64,000 nt of DNA from Nonlabens sp. Hel1_33_55 (lineage in GTDB: Bacteria; Bacteroidota; Bacteroidia; Flavobacteriales; Flavobacteriaceae). The stretch is from positions 1,652,001 through 1,716,000 of the forward strand of contig NZ_LT627735.1 in assembly GCF_900101765.1 (NCBI RefSeq), in the 5' to 3' direction. Within the stretch, counting starts at the first letter, position 1; the number at the start of each line of letters is the position of its first letter. Of the stretch, positions 8,049 to 17,516 are shown in pieces. The notes beneath the pieces were generated by a model that was given only the letters and a program-made list of their open reading frames with translations, was not told where the DNA came from and searched no databases. The position numbers and the translations under genes were made by a program.

Positions 8049-9899
8049 ATGAAGTTTTTCCAATGTCTATTATTTGCTGCTTTAGTTTCAGCAATTACAA
8101 ACGCTCAACAAATTACAAGTTCCACCATAGATGAAATTACTGTTTATCTAAGCGGTGCTAAAATCACGCGAAATGCTAAAGTTCAAGTAACTAAAGGTTT
8201 CAATGAAATACTATTATCGAAATTGTCACCCGATATTGATGATAGTAGTATCCAGGTTTCTGGTCTAGATGGTTTGGGTCTTTCTGGATTGAGTTATCAA
8301 ATTGTGAATGCAGATGCAAAATCTAAAAGCAATGATTATTTAAATTTTGAAACTAGAATTGACTCTGCGGTCAATGCAGTATCAATAATTGATGCTAAAA
8401 TCTCTGGACTCAAAGAGGAATCTCTCGTTCTACAATCGAATAGAAGCCTAAACAATAATGATACTGGTTTGACACTTTCTCAACTAAAAAGCTTTGGAAA
8501 TTATTATAACCAACGTACTGAAGAAATAGCAATTGCTGAAACCAATTTGAATCTAAAAAGATCTAACCTTAGTGATAAATTGCAAAAGTTGAAACTTGAT
8601 CAAAACAAATTAGATCCCGAATCCAACAATCGTCAAGGATCTATCACTTTGAAATTGAATAGTCTAACTACTAAAACCGTAGAATTAACAATCTCCTATA
8701 ATGTTGATAACGCTGGATGGATTCCTATCTATGATATAAGAGCGAATGGCAAATCGCCATCTGTAGCACTTGATTTTAAGGGTCAGATCTATCAAAAAAC
8801 AGGAGCCGACTGGAACAATGTTGCTATAAAACTATCCACTGGCGATCCAAATATTGACAATACAAAACCAGTTCTTGAAACTAAGCGTTTACGGTTTGTC
8901 AACTACGGATATTCAAATAGGGCGACGGGAAGAAGCAACCGAAGATTTAATCCAACTGTTAAAACTGTTTCAGGTAAAGTGACTGATCCTTCAGGGGAAC
9001 CTATTCTAGGTGCAACGGTTATGGTGAGAGGAACCTCAAATGCAACTACCACTGACTTTGATGGAGACTATGTTTTAGATGTTACCAATGGTAAAGAATT
9101 AATTTTTAAGTTTTCTGGATATAATCAAGCCATTACTCCAATCTATTCATCAATCATTAATGAGCAGCTCGACACTAGCCTGGATGCAATTGTCGTTACG
9201 AGTTATAAAACTTCTACTAAAGAAAGAGCAAGTGTGGCTGCGTCTGTAGAAACATCTGAAATAGAAATCGTTTCAGATATCGAAGAAAATATCGCTTCTC
9301 GAATATTTACCTTGAACCAAAAGTATAATATACCTTCAACCGGCGAAACAATCGATATCAATATCTCTAGCAACAATATTGCTAGTACATATGAATATTA
9401 TACTGCACCGGCTATAAATGAAAACGTATTCCTAACTGCAATCTTGAATAATTATGAGCGGTTGAATCTTATACCTGGTGATGCAAATGTTTATTTTGAT
9501 GATACCTATACTGGTAAGATATATTTTGACACCGACACCACAGATGAAAACTTAATAATTAGTTTAGGCATCGATCCTCAAATAACAGTAAAAAGAGAAG
9601 ACATTAAAGATCTTGCGAGCAGGAGTTTCTTGGGGTCCAACAGAATTCTAGAGAAGCAATACGAAATAACTTTAAAAAATAACCGTAGTAAAAGCGTTCA
9701 GGTTAAATTACAAGATCGTATACCCATCAGTGCAAATTCTGAAATTAAAATAGACGACATAGAAATTGGAACAGCGTCCATAAATAAAGACACCAATATT
9801 CTGACATGGATTTTAGATATACCTAGCGGTATTCAAGAAAAAAGAGATTTTAGCTATCAAGTTAAATACCCTAAAAACCGCAGAATCAATGAGAACTAA
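8049..9899 (+). CDS. DUF4139 protein with an inserted carboxypeptidase-regulatory-like domain
   Basis: A 616-residue exported protein (signal peptide to about residue 20, ending NAQQ). The N-terminal region with ITVYLSGAKITRNAKVQV resembles DUF4140, followed by a coiled-coil-prone stretch (about 95-190) and DUF4139 beta-sandwich sequence that resumes after residue 420. Between them, about residues 310-400, lies a CarboxypepD_reg-like domain (VSGKVTDPSGEPILGATVMV) ending in LDAIVVTSYKTS, which resembles the N-terminus of SusC-type receptors. Function is unknown; relatives are called MuiA-like. The gene is monocistronic and diverges from apt. Confidence 0.8.
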   Translation: MKFFQCLLFAALVSAITNAQQITSSTIDEITVYLSGAKITRNAKVQVTKGFNEILLSKLSPDIDDSSIQVSGLDGLGLSGLSYQIVNADAKSKSNDYLNFETRIDSAVNAVSIIDAKISGLKEESLVLQSNRSLNNNDTGLTLSQLKSFGNYYNQRTEEIAIAETNLNLKRSNLSDKLQKLKLDQNKLDPESNNRQGSITLKLNSLTTKTVELTISYNVDNAGWIPIYDIRANGKSPSVALDFKGQIYQKTGADWNNVAIKLSTGDPNIDNTKPVLETKRLRFVNYGYSNRATGRSNRRFNPTVKTVSGKVTDPSGEPILGATVMVRGTSNATTTDFDGDYVLDVTNGKELIFKFSGYNQAITPIYSSIINEQLDTSLDAIVVTSYKTSTKERASVAASVETSEIEIVSDIEENIASRIFTLNQKYNIPSTGETIDINISSNNIASTYEYYTAPAINENVFLTAILNNYERLNLIPGDANVYFDDTYTGKIYFDTDTTDENLIISLGIDPQITVKREDIKDLASRSFLGSNRILEKQYEITLKNNRSKSVQVKLQDRIPISANSEIKIDDIEIGTASINKDTNILTWILDIPSGIQEKRDFSYQVKYPKNRRINEN

Positions 9900-9926
9900 A
9901 ATTAAGGATCAAAGATACCTTAAAGA

Positions 9927-9957
9927 TTTGCCTCTTTTTAAAATAGAGTTATATTTG
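9927..9957 (+). promoter_or_regulatory. Bacteroidota-type promoter of tRNA-Arg
   Basis: TTTG at 9927-9930 and TATATTTG at 9950-9957 are 19 bp apart, a textbook -33/-7 pair, followed by GCACCCGC as also seen before tRNA-Ser. Confidence 0.7.
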
Positions 9958-9991
9958 CACCCGCTAAAAGATCACTGATCTTAGGCAAAAC

Positions 9992-10065
9992 GGCCTCGTG
10001 GCGCAACTGAATAGCGCACTTGATTACGGCTCAAGAGGTTACAGGTTTGAATCCTGTCGAGGTCA
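9992..10065 (+). tRNA. tRNA-Arg (ACG)
   Basis: Acceptor stem GGCCTCG/CGAGGTC, D-arm GCGCAACTGAATAGCGC, anticodon stem CTTGA/TCAAG with anticodon ACG at 10026-10028, T-loop TTTGAAT and discriminator A. CCA is not encoded. It is followed by a strong terminator; the 3' part of the gene and the terminator are duplicated downstream. Confidence 0.95.
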
Positions 10066-10075
10066 CTTAAAGTGC

Positions 10076-10109
10076 AAACCCTACATGAAAATGTAGGGTT
10101 TTGTGTTTC
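10076..10109 (+). terminator. Intrinsic terminator after tRNA-Arg
   Basis: AAACCCTACAT and ATGTAGGGTTT make an 11-bp stem around GAAA, followed by TTGTGTTT. Confidence 0.85.
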
Positions 10110-10241
10110 CTGTAAAAGCGAAGCGATAGCTTCAAGCTTTGGAAGTAAAACCGAAACCGTATCGCCATAGCGATGCAGGTTTGCATTTTCATACGGGAGT
10201 TCCATCAGGATCATTTATCCTGTCGAGGTCACTTAAATTGC

Positions 10242-10275
10242 AAACCCTACATGAAAATGTAGGGTTTTGTTTTTC
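10242..10275 (+). terminator. Second copy of the tRNA-Arg terminator
   Basis: Same 11-bp stem and GAAA loop as at 10076, followed by TTGTTTTT; part of the duplicated segment. Confidence 0.8.
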
Positions 10276-10413
10276 CTGTAAAAGTGTTGTGATAACTTAT
10301 AGCTCTCGAAGTAAATTTAACCATCCAACCCGAACCACCAACTCAATTAAATAACTAAAAATCATCTTTTAGGCTTTTGAGTTAAGTCTTATTTGACAAT
10401 CTCAAATCGCTAG

Positions 10414-11367
10414 CTATTCGCCATCGCTAGCCTCATTCAACAAATCCAGCAATTCCTGAGACAACTCATGAGAAGCTGCTTCCTTAAATGCCTCCAACTG
10501 CGATATCTTAGTAGCACTAACGATAGGCGCTGTTATTCCTGGCTGTGCCATAGTCCAGGCAATAGTGACTCCAGCTTGTGAGATGCCGGACTCGTCAGAG
10601 ACTTTTTTCAAGGCTTTCAAAACACGTTTACCTCTATCATCAAAATACTTCTTGAGATTTTTTTCTCTGGACGATCCTTTGATGTCTTCGACACTTTCGT
10701 ATTTACCGGTTAGAAAACCGTTGGCTAGCGCCCAGTAATTGGTAATAGCAACGTTATTTTTCATAACAAATTCCTGATAACCATTTTCAAAATCGGTTCG
10801 TTTTAGAAGGCTGTATTCTGGTTGGTAGACTTGATATTTAGGCAGGCTTTTCTCCTTACTAAGTTGGATAGCTTCCTTAAAAGTATCCAATGGAAAACTG
10901 CTGGCGCCTATATGCCTGATCTTTCCCTGCTTGATCAGGTCTGCATAGGTTTCCAGCACATTCTCGACGGCTGTGTTTTCATCATGCCTATGCGAAAAGT
11001 AAATATCTACATAATCGGTTTGAAGGTTTTCTAGGCTCTTATCGATCTGCTTGTTGATGTGCTGCCTGGACAGATCGATATGACCTTGACCTACATCCAT
11101 ACCTACTTTGGTCGCCACGATGATGCGGTCCCGCAGGCCGCGCTCCTTCATCCATGCACCTAGAATGCGCTCGCTCTCACCACCTTCATGACCATCAACC
11201 CACCTGGAGTAAACGTCTGCTGTATCCATGTAATTGAACCCCATTTCATACAGCTCGTCCAAAACTCTAAAGGATTGTTTCTTGTCCATGGTCCAACCCA
11301 AAACATTGCACCCAAATGCAATGGGCGGTATTCTTAAATCTGTGGTACCTATCTGTTTCGTTTTCAT
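10414..11367 (-). CDS. Aldo/keto reductase
   Basis: A 317-residue NADPH-dependent oxidoreductase of the aldo/keto reductase superfamily. The catalytic tetrad is visible: Asp and Tyr in NYMDTADVY (about 48 and 53), Lys in VATKVGM (about 87) and a His in YFSHRHD (about 126). The HIGASSF segment is also typical. The frame could begin at a GTG at 11370, but the ATG at 11367, preceded by an A/G-rich stretch, is the better start. Substrate cannot be told from sequence. It stands alone between tRNA-Arg and the divergent Pel-like operon. Confidence 0.9.
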   Translation of the reverse strand: MKTKQIGTTDLRIPPIAFGCNVLGWTMDKKQSFRVLDELYEMGFNYMDTADVYSRWVDGHEGGESERILGAWMKERGLRDRIIVATKVGMDVGQGHIDLSRQHINKQIDKSLENLQTDYVDIYFSHRHDENTAVENVLETYADLIKQGKIRHIGASSFPLDTFKEAIQLSKEKSLPKYQVYQPEYSLLKRTDFENGYQEFVMKNNVAITNYWALANGFLTGKYESVEDIKGSSREKNLKKYFDDRGKRVLKALKKVSDESGISQAGVTIAWTMAQPGITAPIVSATKISQLEAFKEAASHELSQELLDLLNEASDGE

Positions 11368-11465
11368 CACTTCTTTTTTCTAAGGTAAAAGAAAAACGTC
11401 CTTTTCACCTACAGATAATTCTATTTGGGAATTTTTTAATGAAGGTTATAGATGGATGATAACCT

Positions 11466-11481
11466 CGCTTTCGCGAAAGCG
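11466..11481. repeat. 16-bp palindrome, perfect copy upstream of the Pel-like operon
   Basis: Exact CGCTTTCGCGAAAGCG in the gap between the aldo/keto reductase gene and pelF. Confidence 0.95.
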
Positions 11482-11598
11482 TAAACACCATCAATCATTT
11501 GATCAAAACTTATAGTTATGGAGTGCTTTATAGGTTCTATTTTCGCTGCTTGAAGTGCTCTCAACAAAAGCAATAATGCGTTTGTTAAATTCGTAGTC

Positions 11599-13107
11599 AT
11601 GGATCCTAAAATTAGAGTTCTTCTAATCACTGAAGGCACCTATCCCTTTAACGGCGGTGGTGTTTCAACATGGGCCCATATTTTATGTAGTAAGACTACC
11701 GGTGTTAAGTTCACGATTTATTCAATTAATGCAGCGTTTGAGACAAAAACTAGGTATGAATTGCCTAGTTCCGTAAATGAGGTCTTTCAAGTACCGCTAT
11801 GGACTGCAGATGAGCCCTTTGATTATATTGACTATGGTGATCAATATTATAAAACTATAGGTAAGAAGGAGTGGACGCAGGACGCTGTGGTTCGAGAAAA
11901 GTTTGTGCCAGTATTCCGTGAACTGCTGGAATTTATTTATAACGAGAAACAGGATATGCCACGACTGGACGCTATGTTCCGTAAACTCTGGCATTTCTTT
12001 GAAGACTATGATTACAAAGAAACCATGCGCAGTGAGGCTGTTTGGGAAACGTACAAAGAGGTGATACAACAAGTTGTCATTCCAGATCGAAATCCCAGCG
12101 CGACCATCATGGATATGACCATAGGTATGCGTTGGATTTATCGGTTTTTGATCCCGCTAGCTATAACTGATGTTCCTAAAACTGACATCGCACACCTCAC
12201 ACTTAGTGGATTCCCTACCATAGCTGCCCTTATTGCTAGTTATAAATATAACTCTCGTATCCTGTTGACTGAGCACGGTGTTTTCATTAGAGAACGACTG
12301 CTGGCCATCAACAATTCTGAATATCCATTTTTTCTTAAAAATTTATTGATTAAGTTCTCTGAGGCCATTACTAGACTGTGCTACTTCAAGGCAGACTTGA
12401 TCATATCTGTCAATGAGTTTAATCGCAAGTGGGAAGAATGGTATGGTGCACCGGCTGATAAAATTAGCGTGGTATATAATGGAGTGGATACAGAACTTTT
12501 CAAACCAAGACCAAAACCTGACCATTTAAAAAATATTCCTACGGTTGTTGCGCTGGCTAGAGTCTTTGAACTCAAGGATATCATTACTATGATCCATAGC
12601 TGTGCTCATGCCAGTAAAACCATTCCCAACATTCAATATCTCTTGTACGGTGATGATGAAGCCGTTCCCGAATACACAGCAGAATGTATTGCGCTTATCG
12701 AGCAACTGAATATTCAGGAGAATTTCAAATTCATGGGACAAAGACCAGATCCACAACTGCTTTTTGCCGAAGGTGATATTTCTATCCTGACCTCAATCTC
12801 TGAAGGTTTTCCCTACACAGTCATCGAGTCCATGGCTAGCGGAGTTCCCGTGGTAGCTACAGATGTAGGCGGCGTTAGGGAAGCTCTGGACTCAAAATCT
12901 GGATTTCTATGCAAGCCTAAAGATTCGATAGAAATAGGGAACAGAGTTATTGAGTTATTAACTAATGCAGAGTTGCGCTTACAAATGAGTAAAAATGGTC
13001 GCCAGCGAGTTTTAGATCATTTTACAGTAGATAAGTTCATCTCATCCTATGAGGATTGTTATGAAAAACTTCATGCCGAATCAACCATAAAGCACTCACC
13101 GGCATGA
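11599..13107 (+). CDS. pelF: PelF-like GT4 glycosyltransferase
   Basis: A 502-residue cytoplasmic glycosyltransferase with GT-B fold. The start IRVLLITEGTYPFNGGGVSTW is the PelF signature (acceptor domain), and the C-terminal half has the retaining-GT4 motif SEGFPYTVIESMASG with E402 and E410 of the E-x7-E pair, then GVPVVATDVGGVREAL. In known Pel systems PelF uses UDP-GalNAc/GlcNAc to build the cationic Pel polysaccharide. It is the first gene of a five-gene operon and overlaps pelG by 4 bp (ATGA). Family call is firm; the actual sugar is inferred. Confidence 0.88.
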   Translation: MDPKIRVLLITEGTYPFNGGGVSTWAHILCSKTTGVKFTIYSINAAFETKTRYELPSSVNEVFQVPLWTADEPFDYIDYGDQYYKTIGKKEWTQDAVVREKFVPVFRELLEFIYNEKQDMPRLDAMFRKLWHFFEDYDYKETMRSEAVWETYKEVIQQVVIPDRNPSATIMDMTIGMRWIYRFLIPLAITDVPKTDIAHLTLSGFPTIAALIASYKYNSRILLTEHGVFIRERLLAINNSEYPFFLKNLLIKFSEAITRLCYFKADLIISVNEFNRKWEEWYGAPADKISVVYNGVDTELFKPRPKPDHLKNIPTVVALARVFELKDIITMIHSCAHASKTIPNIQYLLYGDDEAVPEYTAECIALIEQLNIQENFKFMGQRPDPQLLFAEGDISILTSISEGFPYTVIESMASGVPVVATDVGGVREALDSKSGFLCKPKDSIEIGNRVIELLTNAELRLQMSKNGRQRVLDHFTVDKFISSYEDCYEKLHAESTIKHSPA

Positions 13108-14720
13108 GAACGAATGCACAAAATCAACAGCTGAAAGCCTTAATAGATGCCATCAAAAAACGGAATGGCAAACCTATCAATTCCTTTGTTATTATAGCAA
13201 CTATAGAATCGTTCGGGATACGTGAGATGGACTTGATTGATGATTATGGATTTAAAACAACAGATGAACTCGCTCAGTTTATTTTTGAAAAGCTGGATAC
13301 TCCAGAATTTAACCAGCTTAAAAATGAGAATCAACTCACTGCAGAAAATAACAACTACAAGCGCATATCCATTAATGATTATCTAAGTGGTCGCGCGGGA
13401 CTCTTTATTAAAGATTACAGCATTGGTATGTTTCACTTATTACCTGTTGTAATACAGATTGTTGCTGTAATCCTATTCGGTTTCTCATTATGGACTTTTG
13501 TGGGATTCAACAATTTGCAGAGCACCGCTGTAGTTCTAGGTGTTATTCTAGGCCTTGTAGCGACCGGCGGATTTGTGCAAGCCACAGGTAAACAAGTCTC
13601 CTTCTACTGGTATAATGAAGATTATCAGATGACGTATCGCGTTATCCAAAAAATACATATAATAGGTCTTGAAATGATGGCGGTAGGTTTTGCCATCCTT
13701 GCCATTATCAATTCTTTCATTAGGCTTTTTCCATTCAAGTTTATTACGATCACATTTATTTATGCCTTTTTAATAGGTTCCTTATTACTGGCTCTAGCAC
13801 CTTTATACACCGTCAAACGACGCTGGATGATCTCTGTCGCAGTTGGGATAAGCACGTTAATAACGCTGCTCCTTCATTGGTACACAAATCTGAACACCTA
13901 TTTGATTCACTGGATAGGAATATTGATTGGTCTCTGTATATCAATTTTGTACCTGCATTATTTTTTCCAGAATATTATTGCAAAAAGTAAAAGTTATACA
14001 GACCAGATACCTCGCAAGGCGCTGGCTGTATATAGAAATGTCAATTACTTTATTTATGGTACATTATTGTATGTTTTTGTCTTTATGGATAGGATTATCG
14101 CGTGGTCCAGTCATGCTGGAAGAGAGTTACCTTACTTTATCTACTATGAACCCAATTATGAAATAGGGATGGATCTTGCTATTCTTGTTTTCTTTCTTCT
14201 TGCTGGCGTGATGGAATATAGCATTTCATCTTTTTCAAGATTTTTAGAGTACCACCAGAGAACGGAACGTTTCCATCAGTTTGACAATTTCAATCGCAAA
14301 ATGATGCGTCATTATAAAAATCACTTAGCTCTATTTTTGATCAGTGGTTTGTTAGTTTTTGTTGCTTTATACCTTATTGTTACACAAGATTGGGGTTATG
14401 AGGCTGCTTTCAACGGTCGTTTGAATGATCTAAGTTTATGGGTTTGTGCTGTGGGTAGTTTGGGATATTTCATGCTCACCTTAGGCATGCTTAACGTACT
14501 GTATCTGTACACGTTAAATAGACACAAAACACCGGTGATATTTATCATTTGCGCCATACTTTTGAATGGAATTATTGGTATCGCAATGAGTCGCTGGATT
14601 TCATATGAGTATGCTGCAGTTGGAATGCTGGCTGGCTCCATATTATTTGCAGCATGGAGCACACTGGTTACCTTTAGATTCTTCAAAAAACTGGATTACT
14701 ATTATTATGCGGCCTATTAA
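13104..14720 (+). CDS. pelG: PelG-like polysaccharide exporter of the inner membrane
   Basis: A 538-residue polytopic protein with about 12 hydrophobic segments beginning near residue 115, after a soluble N-terminal extension of roughly 90 residues. The segments YRNVNYFIYGTLLYVFVFMD and RIIAWSS are characteristic of PelG, a MATE/flippase-like subunit of the Pel inner-membrane synthase complex. It directly follows and overlaps pelF, the arrangement of pelF-pelG in other bacteria. Its last codons overlap the start of the next gene by 14 bp. The role (translocating polymer synthesised by PelF) is inferred from the family. Confidence 0.85.
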   Translation: MRTNAQNQQLKALIDAIKKRNGKPINSFVIIATIESFGIREMDLIDDYGFKTTDELAQFIFEKLDTPEFNQLKNENQLTAENNNYKRISINDYLSGRAGLFIKDYSIGMFHLLPVVIQIVAVILFGFSLWTFVGFNNLQSTAVVLGVILGLVATGGFVQATGKQVSFYWYNEDYQMTYRVIQKIHIIGLEMMAVGFAILAIINSFIRLFPFKFITITFIYAFLIGSLLLALAPLYTVKRRWMISVAVGISTLITLLLHWYTNLNTYLIHWIGILIGLCISILYLHYFFQNIIAKSKSYTDQIPRKALAVYRNVNYFIYGTLLYVFVFMDRIIAWSSHAGRELPYFIYYEPNYEIGMDLAILVFFLLAGVMEYSISSFSRFLEYHQRTERFHQFDNFNRKMMRHYKNHLALFLISGLLVFVALYLIVTQDWGYEAAFNGRLNDLSLWVCAVGSLGYFMLTLGMLNVLYLYTLNRHKTPVIFIICAILLNGIIGIAMSRWISYEYAAVGMLAGSILFAAWSTLVTFRFFKKLDYYYYAAY

Positions 14721-15516
14721 ATTGATGATATTTTCCTTTTTGACCATTACAAGCTCTTGTAAGACAGTTCAACATACGGTCCATAATGCCTTGATCTGTT
14801 ACGGCGATTTTTATCCCAATACGGTTAGCGGTTTGGACTATGTGGTTGTTGAGCCACAATTATTCAGTCCAGAAGATGTGTCCTTACTAAAAACCCAAAA
14901 CAAGAAAGTACTCGCTTATATTAGTCTAGGCGAGGTGAATGCTGCCGCCGTACATTATCAGGAAATTAAAAAGGAAACCCTACAGTATAATGAAATATGG
15001 AATAGTTATGTCATTGATATTGCCGCTCCACAAACTCGAGAGGCTCTATTTTCCCTTATTGAAGAACATCTAGCGGTTAAAAAGTTTGATGGGCTGTTCC
15101 TCGACAATCTGGATAACTATACCAGCTTTGGCCCGACTCCCAATAATAAAGCTGCTCTCGTGTCATTTTTGAAAGAATTGAAAGTTCGCTTTCGCGAAAG
15201 CGTGCTCATGCAAAACGCAGGTTTACAAATCGTAGATGCTACTGAACCATATATAGATATCGTTGCGGTGGAAAGTGTAGCGAGTGATTATAATTTTGAA
15301 ACACAGCAGTACCAGATGCGCTCCAATGACGGGTTTGAGGAACGCCTCAATAGCACTGTTGAAATACGCGACACATATAATCTACCCATCTTACTCATTG
15401 AATATGCTGATTCTCAAAAGTTGAGAACAGAGATACTGAATCGTTTGAAACCCTATCAATTCGACGTATTTGTAGGCCAGATAGACCTACAGAAGATTCC
15501 TGAATTTAGACCTTAG
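14707..15516 (+). CDS. GH114-like glycoside hydrolase lipoprotein (PelA hydrolase-domain equivalent)
   Basis: A 269-residue lipoprotein. I place the start at ATG 14707, which gives a short signal with lipobox TSSC at once; a longer frame from 14605 runs entirely inside pelG. The sequence LDYVVVEPQLFSPEDV, KVLAYISLGEVN and KFDGLFLDNLDNY fits the (beta/alpha)8 GH114/endo-alpha-1,4-polygalactosaminidase group, related to the hydrolase domain of PelA. It would trim or release GalNAc-rich polymer in the periplasm. A perfect palindrome copy (15187-15202) encodes RFRES. In canonical Pel systems this domain is fused to a deacetylase; here the deacetylase is in a separate downstream protein. Confidence 0.75.
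   Translation: MRPIKLMIFSFLTITSSCKTVQHTVHNALICYGDFYPNTVSGLDYVVVEPQLFSPEDVSLLKTQNKKVLAYISLGEVNAAAVHYQEIKKETLQYNEIWNSYVIDIAAPQTREALFSLIEEHLAVKKFDGLFLDNLDNYTSFGPTPNNKAALVSFLKELKVRFRESVLMQNAGLQIVDATEPYIDIVAVESVASDYNFETQQYQMRSNDGFEERLNSTVEIRDTYNLPILLIEYADSQKLRTEILNRLKPYQFDVFVGQIDLQKIPEFRP
15187..15202. repeat. 16-bp palindrome, perfect copy in the GH114-like gene
   Basis: Exact consensus, read as RFRES. Confidence 0.95.
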
Positions 15517-15517
15517 T

Positions 15518-17512
15518 ATGGATTTATTCTATACGCCATCCATGTTTTGGGGACCGCTTAGGTTAATGCTATTTTTTGGGTTGGTGTATTTGATCAATTT
15601 AATCTCCATCAAAAAGAAATCTGCCAGGCGTGGCATGGATTATTTTGTGATGCGATACCTTGTTGTGATAAGCTTATTAACCATCGTTACTATGGTATTG
15701 ACTCAATTAGATGCTTATGATCTATTGGTGGTTATTTCCATTTTAGGAGCTGTGCTGCTCTTTAATTTTTTACGACTCAAAAAAGGTAAGCCTCTTCTAA
15801 ATCAGTTGGAAAAAATCAGGAGACGCAGTATTCTTTATATCATAAGAGCTACAGAAAATAAACAATCCTGGATTTCATTGCGCAATTTTCGGAAAGCCAA
15901 TAATCAGATCGGTAAAAAAGACCTGAATCGTAAACTTCTGAAATATCAAATGTTTGTAGGTGCGATTCTAGCGGTCATCGCCTATGGATCTCGTTATTAC
16001 TTTTTCAAGTATGACAGTTATTTGTTGAGTGATTTATGGTATTCTGATCTAGCCCATTTAAAAGATCTCTCTTTGCAGCATTGGTTCTTTAACCAAGGTA
16101 CGATGATGGGTGAGTTTGCCATCATCAGTTTTTATAGCCAGATTACCGGTATTACTGACGATATCGCTTTGACTTCATTTGGATTGATAGAAGCTGCATT
16201 ACTCACCATTTCCTTATTCTGGACCGTCAACAAATTAATGGGTAACACAGTTGTTTCGGGAATGGTTGCTGGGCTCTCATTTACTGCCTTATATGTGCTG
16301 TTGCCCTTAAACATCAACCTAATCACGCAGCCCAAATCGGTTTTCCTGGCCTTATCCATATTCTTACCATATTTAGTATATCAGATTTATCCAATCACTC
16401 AAAAAAACCGGCCTAGACAATTTATTGTATCACAGTTTCTTCTGTTGCTGGGTATATTTTTTATTGACTTTTTTGTGTTTGTTTGGATCGTTCCTTTGGG
16501 AATTGCCATCTGTGGAATATTTCAAATTAAGTCACATAGGTCTTTAGTGGCAAGCGCGATATCATCCTATTTATTGGCAATGGTTATAGGCTTGGGCATT
16601 CTCGTGTTAGCCTCTCTACATCAAGACACAGATTTATCTTCTTATTTGTATTCCAATCTTTTTAATTACAATAGCTACACCTATACGCCTCAATTAATTC
16701 TTCCTTTGGCTCAGCTTGAGATCATTTATGTGACCGCTTCATTAGCATGGTTGGGAGTCGCTGTATTTCTGTATTCAAAAGAGGCTGCATACAAGGGATT
16801 GATTATGATCGCAAGTTTGACGAGTGCTATTATGATCATGAGCTCGATGGATCTGACGTTCATTGACAAGGATTTGATGCTGCAAGTGGTATGTGTTTTT
16901 ATACCTATTCTCATTACAGGTATTATGTATTCACTGTACGTCACTTTGGTTCATTTTATGAAAACGGATACGCTTCAATTAACTTCAAAAATAGGTTTGG
17001 CATTATTTGTTTTCGGTATCATAATCTGGCAAATTCCTATGGATCGCATCGACAGTTATCCAACTAAAAATCCAGTTTATGGTGAGATTATCAATGTGTA
17101 CGATTACATGAATACTGAATTGTTGCCCTTTTCCTACGCCCTAGTTCACAATGATCGTAATGCTAGATTAAGTGATGGGAATCAATATTTTCTGGACTAC
17201 AAAACCTTTATAGAAGAATATCCTGAACGAGATCTAGAGTATGAGCAGCATAAAACAGATGAATATTATTTGAAAACTCATCCTGATATCGTTTTACCTC
17301 AAAGTGTCATGGTCATCATTTATGATGAAAATAAGGTAGTCGATGGTGAGAACATTATAAATCGCATACAGCAGCAAGAAGTGATGGACTTGCTTCAGAT
17401 ATTAAAGAAAAGAGGTCGCACTATAAAGCCTTATTATAAAACTGAAAATATTACAGTTTATGAAATCATCAACATCCCAAAATCCACAAGAGTAATGGAT
17501 TTACTATCTTAA
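15518..17512 (+). CDS. Unrecognised polytopic membrane protein of the Pel-like operon
   Basis: A 664-residue protein starting one base after the previous stop codon. I see two to three membrane segments at the N-terminus, a basic cytoplasmic stretch (about 88-145), then roughly ten more segments to residue 510, and a soluble C-terminal domain of about 150 residues. I do not recognise a named family; the overall plan is loosely like large membrane glycosyltransferases. No degenerate GGDEF is visible, so it is not a PelD in the usual sense. By position it may take the place of PelD/PelE in the inner-membrane synthase complex, which is inference from context only. Confidence 0.7.
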   Translation: MDLFYTPSMFWGPLRLMLFFGLVYLINLISIKKKSARRGMDYFVMRYLVVISLLTIVTMVLTQLDAYDLLVVISILGAVLLFNFLRLKKGKPLLNQLEKIRRRSILYIIRATENKQSWISLRNFRKANNQIGKKDLNRKLLKYQMFVGAILAVIAYGSRYYFFKYDSYLLSDLWYSDLAHLKDLSLQHWFFNQGTMMGEFAIISFYSQITGITDDIALTSFGLIEAALLTISLFWTVNKLMGNTVVSGMVAGLSFTALYVLLPLNINLITQPKSVFLALSIFLPYLVYQIYPITQKNRPRQFIVSQFLLLLGIFFIDFFVFVWIVPLGIAICGIFQIKSHRSLVASAISSYLLAMVIGLGILVLASLHQDTDLSSYLYSNLFNYNSYTYTPQLILPLAQLEIIYVTASLAWLGVAVFLYSKEAAYKGLIMIASLTSAIMIMSSMDLTFIDKDLMLQVVCVFIPILITGIMYSLYVTLVHFMKTDTLQLTSKIGLALFVFGIIIWQIPMDRIDSYPTKNPVYGEIINVYDYMNTELLPFSYALVHNDRNARLSDGNQYFLDYKTFIEEYPERDLEYEQHKTDEYYLKTHPDIVLPQSVMVIIYDENKVVDGENIINRIQQQEVMDLLQILKKRGRTIKPYYKTENITVYEIINIPKSTRVMDLLS

Positions 17513-17516
17513 ATCA

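Larger units (their letters stand above)
10051..10316 (+). repeat. Duplicated tRNA-Arg 3' end plus terminator (period about 166 bp)
   Basis: Copy 1 (10051-10150) starts with the last part of the tRNA T-arm and acceptor stem (ATCCTGTCGAGGTCACTTAA), then the terminator hairpin and the following leader-like sequence. Copy 2 (10217-10316) repeats all of this with scattered changes, but the 5' half of the tRNA is absent. The spacer 10151-10216 has no recognisable gene. It may be a decayed second tRNA copy or an integration scar. Confidence 0.75.

Noticed and set aside
7992..8063. N-terminal extension of apt to 197 residues
   Set aside because: It overlaps the start of the divergent DUF4139 gene and is outside the family's usual length.
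11436..11600. Possible 54-residue minus-strand protein ending AFAKARLSSIYNLH
   Set aside because: Its ATG overlaps the ATG of pelF head to head, so its promoter would have to lie in pelF; the frame also crosses a palindrome copy. Not excluded, but not supported.
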